A model generated the notes under the pieces. It ran no database searches and was not told the origin of the DNA. It saw only the letters and a list, made by a program, of their open reading frames with translations. Positions 15,300-21,238 of a DNA stretch of 21,238 bases are shown here, piece by piece. Position 1 is the stretch's first letter. The number at the start of each line of letters is the position of its first letter. Position numbers and translations under genes: made by a program. The stretch is from CAG-791 sp963658695. Lineage in GTDB: Bacteria > Bacillota > Clostridia > Lachnospirales > Lachnospiraceae. The stretch spans positions 1 through 21,238 of the forward strand of contig CAVKRN010000037.1 of the NCBI GenBank assembly GCA_963658695.1, given 5' to 3'.

Positions 15300-16196
15300 A
15301 TGGAAAAGCCAAAGACGAAAAAAAAGACATCACTGGAGAGGACATTGTTCCCCTATATGATGATTCTTCCGAATCTTCTGATCTTTGTTATTTTTATTGC
15401 GGTACCTGCCGTATTCGGCTTTGTCTATTCTTTGACGGATTGGGAAGGAATAGGTGCACTGCATTTTATCGGTTTTAAGAATTATATAAAACTGTTTCAG
15501 GATACCAGGTTCTGGATTTCCATTCGGCAGACCTTTTTATATGCACTGATTGCACTGCCACTGATTGTTGCGATACCGCTTCTTCTTGCAACGCAGCTTG
15601 TGAAGAAAATACGCGGACGAAGTATTTTCCGGGCAATTTTCTACTGGCCGTCTATGATTTCTTACATCGTTGTAGGTCTTTTGTTTCAGTTTATTTTTGG
15701 TGATTCGACCGGAGTGATTAATTTCCTTCTGGAGAAGATGGGCGGAAGCTCGGTGGGATGGTTTACGAATGGCGTATCAGCCATGGCAGTTGTCATCATT
15801 GCATCTGTCTGGTCAAGATCGGGCTTTTATATGGTCACATTCCTTTCTGGATTGAGCAATATCAGCGAGAGTTATTATGAGGCAGCCAAGGTGGACGGGG
15901 CGACCGGTTGGCGGCAGTTTGTGTCGATTACGCTGCCGCTTTTGAAACCGACTACGTTCCTGGTGATGATTCTGGGATTCATTGATTTGTTCAAGCAGTA
16001 CGGACTGGTTCTCACATTGACGGACGGAGGTCCTGCCGGAGCGACCAAGTTTGCTGTGCAATATATCTATGAACAAGCCTTTGATCGCTTTGAACTGGGG
16101 TACGCCAGTGCCTTGTCCATGGTTCTTCTGCTTATTCTGGCTGTGCTGACCTTGGTTCAGTTCAAGATTAATAAAGGAGGTGCTATTGATGCGTAG
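15300..16196 (+). CDS. Sugar ABC transporter permease, MalF/MsmF type (298 aa)
   Basis: Inner-membrane subunit of the carbohydrate uptake importer. After a lysine-rich start come six predicted membrane helices, beginning at about residue 16 (PYMMILPNLLIFVIFIAVPA). The EAA loop that contacts the ATPase is visible as YYEAAKVDGATGWRQFVSIT with the following LPLLKP. AGAGGTG precedes the ATG. It follows the binding protein by 37 bp, and its 3' end overlaps the next permease gene by 8 bp. Confidence 0.95.
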   Translation: MEKPKTKKKTSLERTLFPYMMILPNLLIFVIFIAVPAVFGFVYSLTDWEGIGALHFIGFKNYIKLFQDTRFWISIRQTFLYALIALPLIVAIPLLLATQLVKKIRGRSIFRAIFYWPSMISYIVVGLLFQFIFGDSTGVINFLLEKMGGSSVGWFTNGVSAMAVVIIASVWSRSGFYMVTFLSGLSNISESYYEAAKVDGATGWRQFVSITLPLLKPTTFLVMILGFIDLFKQYGLVLTLTDGGPAGATKFAVQYIYEQAFDRFELGYASALSMVLLLILAVLTLVQFKINKGGAIDA

Positions 16197-17010
16197 ACAT
16201 AAAGGAAGTCTTGCAACCTATATCATCCTGATCTTTTTTGCACTGATCTACCTGGTGCCGATTATCTGGATGACATTGTCCTCCTTTAAGGCGGGAACGG
16301 AACTGTTTAGCTATCCTCCGAAGCTTCTCCCTTCAAAATTTACGTTAACGAATTACATTGATGCATGGAATCGTGGGGATTTTGGCCTTTATTTTCGAAA
16401 TACTGCAATTGTTGCAGTTTCTGCAACAGCACTGACCATCGTTATCAATACCATGGCAGGATATGCCTTTGCCAAGTACAAGTTTAAAGGAAGCACATTT
16501 ATCTTTATGTTTTTTATCTCAGCACTGATGCTTCCGCTGGAGGTTTTGATGATCCCGATTTTTCAGGTGATCCGGACCTTTGGTATGTACAACAATTTCC
16601 TGGGCTTGATTATTCCGTGTGCGGCAACACCGACAGGAGTATTCCTGGTGCGGCAGTACTTTATGACCATCCCGGACGAGCTGATGGAGGCGGCAAGGGT
16701 AGACGGAGCCAGTGAAACCAGTATTTTTGTTCGACTGATGCTCCCTATGGCGAAACCGATCATGAGCGTTTTGGGAATCTTCTCCTTCTTGTGGAGATGG
16801 AATGATTACATGTGGCCGCTGGTTGTTATTCGAGATACGAAGAAATATACCGTGCAGCTGGCACTGGCAAATTTCGCAGGACAGTATTCCGTGGATTGGG
16901 GAAGTCTTCTGGCAATGTCAGTATTAACAATGATTCCGGTACTTGTTATTTTCCTGGTATTCCAGGAGCAGTTTATGAAAGGTATGACAGCAGGAGCTGT
17001 CAAGGGTTGA
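16189..17010 (+). CDS. Sugar ABC transporter permease, MalG/MsmG type (273 aa)
   Basis: Second membrane subunit of the importer. Six predicted helices are present. The EAA loop is LMEAARVDGASETSIFVRLM, followed by LPMAKP. The C-terminal FQEQFMKGMTAGAVKG is the standard ending of this family. The start is the ATG at 16189, with AAAGGAGG eight bases upstream, inside the last codons of the first permease. The GTG at 16180 is part of that binding site region and is unlikely to start translation. No ATPase gene lies in the operon, so a shared MsmK-type ATPase encoded elsewhere is expected. Confidence 0.95.
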   Translation: MRRHKGSLATYIILIFFALIYLVPIIWMTLSSFKAGTELFSYPPKLLPSKFTLTNYIDAWNRGDFGLYFRNTAIVAVSATALTIVINTMAGYAFAKYKFKGSTFIFMFFISALMLPLEVLMIPIFQVIRTFGMYNNFLGLIIPCAATPTGVFLVRQYFMTIPDELMEAARVDGASETSIFVRLMLPMAKPIMSVLGIFSFLWRWNDYMWPLVVIRDTKKYTVQLALANFAGQYSVDWGSLLAMSVLTMIPVLVIFLVFQEQFMKGMTAGAVKG

Positions 17011-17021
17011 AATGATCGCAG

Positions 17022-17050
17022 CGGCTTCGGGGATTACAGATCCGGAGCCG
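17022..17050 (+). other. Intercistronic hairpin before the GH31 gene
   Basis: CGGCTTCGGG (17022-17031) pairs with TCCGGAGCCG (17041-17050), ten pairs including two G-U, around a 9-nt loop. No T tract follows, so it is more likely an mRNA stability or processing element than a terminator. Confidence 0.5.
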
Positions 17051-17075
17051 TTGTAGCACATTATGAGGTGAAATC

Positions 17076-19583
17076 ATGTTGGTACATCGCTTGGAAAGCA
17101 TTGAAAAAACAGAAAACGGATACCTTCTGCATGCAGACACAGCAGATGTTCTTCTGATTTTTATGACGGAAGATATTGTCCGGATTCGAGTTCATTACGA
17201 TAAAAGTACTCCTATGCGGGAAAGCTCCTACACTCTGGTTATGACCGCCTGGGAAGATCGGATGGACACGCTCCTGAAAGAAGAACGGACAAGAATCAAG
17301 GCGCTGGATATTCCGTATAGGGAAGATGATGGAATATTGATTTTTGATACTGGCAAAGTGCAACTGATTTTGCAGAAGGAGCCCTTTTATTTCACATTGT
17401 TGGATGAGGAGGGGCATATTCTTCATCAGGATCTTAGATCCAGAGCATACGAACGGGATCAGTTGGGGCGAATCGGTCATTACAGCGTATTGGATCGTGA
17501 GAAGGATCATTTCTACGGCTTTGGAGAGAAAACCGGTCACCTGGACAAGAAGCTCCGCCGCATGAGGATGTCTCCGAAGGATGCAATCGGACAGGACCCG
17601 GAGTTTGGAGATCCGCTGTACAAGCATATTCCGTTTTATATTCATGTAAATGAGGATGGATATCGGGCAGTTGGTCTTTACTACCATAACTCTTATGACT
17701 GTGTCTTTGACATGGGACAGGAGATTTCAGCCTACTGGGGAAGCTATTCCTGTTATCAGACAGATGGCGGCGATCTGGATTTGTTTTTGCTGGCAGGACC
17801 GTCAGTTGCGCATGTGCTTGATAGCTACACAAGGCTAACGGGAAGAAGTGCACTTCCGACCAAGCAATCCCTGGGATATTGTGCATCCACGATGTATTAT
17901 GCAGAACTGGAGAAGGACTGTGATAAGGAAATTTACAAAGTTATAGACAAGCACGAAAGGGAAGACATTCCAATCGATAATTTCTGGTTGGCTTCCGGCT
18001 ATACCAGTGGAGAAGAGGATAATCGCCGGTACGTATTTAACTGGAATTACAGGAGATTTCCGGATCCGAAGGGCTTTTTTGAAGAGATGAATAAAAGAGG
18101 CATCAATGTGATCCCGAATCTGAAACCGGGAATTCTCAGGAATCACCCTTACAGAGATTATTTTGAGGAGAACGATGCTTTTATTAAGACACCGGATGGC
18201 AGCGATGATTATGTGGGAAGCTGGTGGGGCGGACCGGGAAGGTTTGTTGATTTTACAAATCCAAGAGCCAGAGAAGCGTGGAAAGCTTTGCTGAAAAAAC
18301 AGGTTCTCGAGATGGGAACCAAGACGGTCTGGAACGATAATTGCGAAATGGACGGAGTGGAGGACAGGAACGCACAGTGCGATTATGAAGGCCAGAAGGG
18401 AACAATGGCAGAGCTGAAGATCTTACACTCCAATCTTATGGCCTATCTGGGAAAACAGGCTCTGAAGGAGGTGTATCCCGGCGAACGGCCATATATCATA
18501 AATCGTGCGGGCTATGCGGGAATACAAAGATATGCACAGGTTTGGGCGGGTGATAATCTTACCAGCTGGAAAACATTAAAGTTTAACATTGCCACCATTG
18601 TAGGCATGGGACTGTCCGGCTGTTCCAATATGGGCTGTGATATCGGCGGTTTTGCCGGTCCGGCTCCGGAGGCAGAGCTGCTTCTTCGATGGGTACAAAA
18701 CGGAGTTTTCCAGCCTCGGTTTTGCATGAACTCCGCGAATAATGATAATACAGTGACGCAGCCGTGGATGTATGAAGAGCTTACACCTTATGTGCGAGAG
18801 GCATATGCGCTGCGGTACCGTCTGCTGCCGTATCTGTATTCGTTGATGTATGAGAGCAACCAGAATGGTATGCCGGCCTGGCGTCCGCTGTTTCTGGAGT
18901 TTCCGGATGATCCGGCGTGCTACACGGATGAAAACATGACATTTATGTTCGGTCCCGGACTTCTGGTAGCTAACGTGGTAGAGAAGGGAGCGACATCACG
19001 CACGATATATCTGCCAAAGGGCTGCATGTGGTATGACCTGGCGGATCATTTAAAAGCCTATGAGGGCGGACAAACCGTTGAGATTCCGGTAGACTTGGCT
19101 TCCATTCCGATGTTTTTGCGTGGATCTTCCGTTATCGTTACGACAGAGGATGTTCGGCATATTCTGCGCGACACGATGAAGAGCATTGAATTGTTGGTGT
19201 CTGCGGAGCAGGATGTTTCATTTGATCTGTACGATGATGATGGACATTCGGAAGATTACCGGAAGGGAATTTATGCTAAAACGCATATCGCTGTAAAATC
19301 GGGGGAACGAACCGAGATTACCTTTGATACGGAAGGAAGATATGAATCCCCTGTGGAAATGATTCATCTCCGTCTTGTCAGCAAGAAAAAAGGCGCATAT
19401 TGGGTTTCTGTCAATGGAGAGCTGCTGCAGCGCCACATCATCAAGGATGAATTCGAAGCGGCAAAGAGCGGCTGGTACTATGAATTAAGTGACCGGACCA
19501 TTCTGGTGAAATTCCCGGCAAAGCTTCGGGGACATTTGGAACTGATTATTTCTGCAGAACCGTTTGACCTGATTGGAATGTAA
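17076..19583 (+). CDS. GH31 alpha-glycosidase (835 aa), cytoplasmic
   Basis: Retaining alpha-glycoside hydrolase of family 31, likely acting on the sugar brought in by the preceding importer. Residues 1-255 form the N-terminal beta-sandwich, including the FYGFGEKTG motif (146-154). The TIM barrel runs from about 262 to 600. The candidate nucleophile is Asp421 in TVWNDNCEMDG and the acid/base is Asp493 in VWAGDNLTSW. CDIGGFAG (521-528) and the QPRFCMNS stretch complete the usual active-site set. C-terminal beta domains carry a DUF5110-like region with YDDDGHSEDY. There is no signal peptide. GAGGTG lies six bases before the ATG. The WNDNCE nucleophile region differs from the WxDMNE of classical alpha-glucosidases, so alpha-xylosidase, alpha-glucosidase or alpha-galactosidase activity cannot be told apart here. 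Its stop lies 2 bp from that of the convergent AraC gene. Confidence 0.93.
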   Translation: MLVHRLESIEKTENGYLLHADTADVLLIFMTEDIVRIRVHYDKSTPMRESSYTLVMTAWEDRMDTLLKEERTRIKALDIPYREDDGILIFDTGKVQLILQKEPFYFTLLDEEGHILHQDLRSRAYERDQLGRIGHYSVLDREKDHFYGFGEKTGHLDKKLRRMRMSPKDAIGQDPEFGDPLYKHIPFYIHVNEDGYRAVGLYYHNSYDCVFDMGQEISAYWGSYSCYQTDGGDLDLFLLAGPSVAHVLDSYTRLTGRSALPTKQSLGYCASTMYYAELEKDCDKEIYKVIDKHEREDIPIDNFWLASGYTSGEEDNRRYVFNWNYRRFPDPKGFFEEMNKRGINVIPNLKPGILRNHPYRDYFEENDAFIKTPDGSDDYVGSWWGGPGRFVDFTNPRAREAWKALLKKQVLEMGTKTVWNDNCEMDGVEDRNAQCDYEGQKGTMAELKILHSNLMAYLGKQALKEVYPGERPYIINRAGYAGIQRYAQVWAGDNLTSWKTLKFNIATIVGMGLSGCSNMGCDIGGFAGPAPEAELLLRWVQNGVFQPRFCMNSANNDNTVTQPWMYEELTPYVREAYALRYRLLPYLYSLMYESNQNGMPAWRPLFLEFPDDPACYTDENMTFMFGPGLLVANVVEKGATSRTIYLPKGCMWYDLADHLKAYEGGQTVEIPVDLASIPMFLRGSSVIVTTEDVRHILRDTMKSIELLVSAEQDVSFDLYDDDGHSEDYRKGIYAKTHIAVKSGERTEITFDTEGRYESPVEMIHLRLVSKKKGAYWVSVNGELLQRHIIKDEFEAAKSGWYYELSDRTILVKFPAKLRGHLELIISAEPFDLIGM

Positions 19584-19585
19584 CA

Positions 19586-20812
19586 TTACCGGTCCAGCAT
19601 CTTCCGGTACTCTCTCGGGCTGACACCGACGTAGCGCCGGAAGAGCTTTGTGAAATAACTAAAATCCTGGATGCCGACGGCAATTGCCACCTCGGCGACA
19701 CTGAGATTTGTGGTATTAAAATAACGCAGGGACGCCTGAACCCGCTGCTTACTGATGTAGCCGGTGATGGTGTCCCCCGTTTCTTTTTTAAAGGCACCGG
19801 ACAGGTAGGACGGATTTTTGCCAAATTCTTTGGCAAGAATGGCGAGAGTAAGCTCGCCGGACAGGTGCTGATCAATGTAATTGATGACATTTCGAATCAA
19901 ATAGGAATACCGGTCATATCCATAGTTACGGACCAGAAGGGCATACTTGCGTGCCATGTCAATGGGAAAGTGCAGCAGCTCCTTTTCGGAGTCCGTATTT
20001 TTTATTTTCATTTCATACGCGTTCCCCTGCTGCAGGACATGCAGCGGATGCACAGAGGTATCCAACATTTTTGCAATAAAAAAGGAATTGAGTCCGGTGA
20101 TCTGGTGCTGCAGCTCAGAGACCGGCATATTCGAGGAAATCATGGAATAGGAAATCAGTGCCTTGGTCTGATCCACCGCCTTGCCGGGATCGCCGGATGC
20201 CACTGCATCCAGGCAAACGTGCAGGCGCTTTTTAAACTCTTCGGCGTAATCCGCATTGAAGGATTGAAAGCGTTCGTTGTCATACTGCACATCGTGATGC
20301 TCCGATCGATAGTCGACATATTCGATGTGACTGTCGGCAAAGGCAGGAAGGAATGCCGCAATCAGATGCTGCAAAAAGCGTACGACCATCGGCAGATCCA
20401 CAACTGGCAGTGAGGAATAAAACTGTTGGAGCGACAGCGTATGGTTCGGCGGAATGTTGTTGCTGCGTATGATGCGAAGAAATCCTGACTGTGAAAGCGT
20501 CTCCGTTCGAAACGGAAGGATACACCCAAGTGCCGGAGAATCGGTCTCGTCCAGTGTGATGGCAATGTTGTAAAAGTCAAGCGTACTCTCCAGGACAATG
20601 ATCTCATACCGATTGGTCCCGGAAAGGGAAAAGACCGGCCCGCTGGTAGAGTACGTTCCCCAGATCATCTTCCGCAGTCCCCGGTCAAAACGGTCAAACT
20701 CCGAATATGGCGGATTCATCAGAAAGGATTCCAGCCCGAATGCATCCTGCAGCGTTTGCTGCACGATCGGGAAGAAATCCTCCGGTTTTATATCACCAGT
20801 TATCGGAAGCAT
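19586..20812 (-). CDS. AraC-family transcriptional regulator (408 aa)
   Basis: The DNA-binding domain occupies residues 304-408 with two helix-turn-helix motifs (LAKEFGKNPSYLSGAFKK and VAEVAIAVGIQDFSYFTKLF) and the ending VSPREYRK. The N-terminal 300 residues show no receiver domain or membrane segment and resemble the long, poorly characterised sensor part of YesN-like one-component regulators. The start is the ATG at 20812 because AAGGAGG lies eight bases upstream; the longer frame begins inside the leader and has no binding site. It diverges from the GH2 gene at the right edge, its probable target, and converges on the GH31 gene. Confidence 0.92.
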   Translation of the reverse strand: MLPITGDIKPEDFFPIVQQTLQDAFGLESFLMNPPYSEFDRFDRGLRKMIWGTYSTSGPVFSLSGTNRYEIIVLESTLDFYNIAITLDETDSPALGCILPFRTETLSQSGFLRIIRSNNIPPNHTLSLQQFYSSLPVVDLPMVVRFLQHLIAAFLPAFADSHIEYVDYRSEHHDVQYDNERFQSFNADYAEEFKKRLHVCLDAVASGDPGKAVDQTKALISYSMISSNMPVSELQHQITGLNSFFIAKMLDTSVHPLHVLQQGNAYEMKIKNTDSEKELLHFPIDMARKYALLVRNYGYDRYSYLIRNVINYIDQHLSGELTLAILAKEFGKNPSYLSGAFKKETGDTITGYISKQRVQASLRYFNTTNLSVAEVAIAVGIQDFSYFTKLFRRYVGVSPREYRKMLDR

Positions 20813-20849
20813 GGAACGGTCCTCCTTACGGCATAGGGAAAGTGCGTTA

Positions 20850-20875
20850 CAGGTCACGCGTCATCCGGTGACCTG
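20850..20875 (-). promoter_or_regulatory. Hairpin in the leader of the AraC gene
   Basis: CAGGTCAC (20850-20857) and GTGACCTG (20868-20875) form a perfect 8-bp inverted repeat with a 10-nt spacer. It lies between the putative -10 and the ribosome binding site, so it is either an RNA stem in the 5' leader or an operator. Confidence 0.45.
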
Positions 20876-20920
20876 ACAGGCTTAGACGTCATAAAATGGT
20901 TTATTGTTCATTTGATTTCA

Positions 20921-20929
20921 ATTATAACA
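20921..20929 (-). promoter_or_regulatory. Extended -10 promoter of the AraC gene
   Basis: On the minus strand TGTTATAAT is a perfect TGn-TATAAT extended -10, about 110 bp upstream of the start codon. No clear -35 is needed for this class. It implies a leader of roughly 100 nt. Confidence 0.55.
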
Positions 20930-20957
20930 CAAAAATAATACCAAAACGAACAAACAT

Positions 20958-20969
20958 TACACGAGTGTA
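20958..20969. promoter_or_regulatory. Candidate operator in the AraC/GH2 divergent region
   Basis: TACAC-GA-GTGTA is an inverted repeat with perfect 5-bp arms and a 2-bp centre. It covers the expected -35 position of the GH2 promoter and lies between the two divergent promoters, so a protein bound here could affect both. Confidence 0.35.
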
Positions 20970-20982
20970 TCGATTACTACCC

Positions 20983-20991
20983 TGCTATAGT
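20983..20991 (+). promoter_or_regulatory. Extended -10 promoter of the GH2 gene
   Basis: TGCTATAGT has the TGn extension and five of six -10 bases, about 60 bp before the GH2 start. The -35 position (GAGTGT) is poor, as expected for an activator-dependent promoter. Confidence 0.5.
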
Positions 20992-21009
20992 GGCATACCA
21001 GAAGACAAC

Positions 21010-21021
21010 GTGCATATGCAC
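21010..21021. promoter_or_regulatory. 12-bp perfect palindrome in the GH2 leader
   Basis: GTGCATATGCAC is exactly self-complementary and lies between the predicted transcription start and the ribosome binding site. With no loop it is more like a protein-binding site than an RNA hairpin. Confidence 0.35.
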
Positions 21022-21052
21022 TGTTAATTTTATAAACAGAAAGGGGTTACCG

Positions 21053-21238
21053 ATGAAAAAGAACATCAACACCGGTTGGCAGTTTACAAAGGATGCTATT
21101 CCGGTACAGGAAGGAACATCCGTATTGAGCCAGGGCAATTGGGAAGAGCTGGATCTTCCGCATACCTGGAACGGAGAAGACGGTCAGGACGGCGGAAACG
21201 ATTACTACAGAGGCACCTGCCTGTATGCCAAGAAAATG
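21053..21238 (+). CDS. GH2 beta-glycosidase (beta-galactosidase/glucuronidase-like), N-terminal fragment
   Basis: Only the first 62 codons are inside the window and the frame is open at the edge. They match the start of a family 2 glycoside hydrolase sugar-binding domain: NINTGWQFTKD, then LDLPHTWNGEDGQDGG and DYYRGTCLYAKK. This pattern is typical of LacZ-type and BgaB-like GH2 proteins of Firmicutes and Bacteroidetes. There is no signal peptide, so the enzyme is probably cytoplasmic. AAAGGGG lies six bases before the ATG. The catalytic glutamates are beyond the edge, so beta-galactosidase, beta-glucuronidase and beta-mannosidase cannot be told apart. Confidence 0.85.
   Translation, partial: MKKNINTGWQFTKDAIPVQEGTSVLSQGNWEELDLPHTWNGEDGQDGGNDYYRGTCLYAKKM

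Noticed and set aside
1..21238. Search for CRISPR arrays, insertion sequences, integrases and phage genes
   Set aside because: I saw no spaced direct repeats, transposase-like proteins or site-specific recombinases. The tRNA at the left edge could be an attachment site, but no repeat of its 3' end was noticed in the window.

Overview
The window looks like chromosomal DNA from a gut-type Gram-positive anaerobe of the Clostridia, most likely Lachnospiraceae-like. This is inferred, not tested. The signs are moderate GC, strong AGGAGG-type ribosome binding sites, a tRNA with no encoded CCA, YesM/YesN-style two-component genes, GPH symporters, and a clostridial glycerol operon with a DUF1667 gene. 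It reads as a carbohydrate-utilisation region in which several catabolic modules sit side by side. No transposase, integrase, CRISPR array or phage gene is visible.

Layout. (1) 5-195: a tRNA-Gly(GCC) with its terminator, then a second, probably bidirectional hairpin terminator. (2) 232-4746: a divergent esterase/transport module. On the minus strand an AraC regulator is followed by an alpha/beta-hydrolase. On the plus strand a CE1/EstA-like esterase is followed by a GPH-type sugar symporter. (3) 4747-5377: 630 bp without a convincing gene. It holds a terminator and a roughly 310-nt imperfect inverted repeat. (4) 5378-10072: glycerol catabolism, with glycerol kinase, a GlpA-type dehydrogenase carrying a C-terminal [2Fe-2S] domain, a GlpB-like FAD/NAD oxidoreductase and a small DUF1667 cysteine protein. 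(5) 10073-10360: a structured intergenic stretch. (6) 10361-13706: a YesM-type sensor kinase and an AraC-type response regulator, closed by a strong terminator. (7) 13808-19583: a promoter with a candidate operator and a cre-like site, then a sugar ABC importer (lipoprotein and two permeases, no ATPase) and a cytoplasmic GH31 alpha-glycosidase. (8) 19586-21238: a minus-strand AraC regulator that converges on the GH31 gene with 2 bp between stops and diverges from a GH2 beta-glycosidase cut by the window edge.

How the genes probably work together (inference). The kinase/regulator pair senses an extracellular sugar and activates the downstream ABC importer, which is also under carbon catabolite control. 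The imported oligosaccharide is opened by GH31 and perhaps also by the GH2 enzyme. The left module probably takes up a sugar or glycoside through the cation symporter and removes acyl groups with two unrelated esterases. The glp operon converts glycerol to glycerol-3-phosphate and then to dihydroxyacetone phosphate. No glycerol facilitator is present. The substrates of the two carbohydrate modules cannot be fixed from sequence alone.
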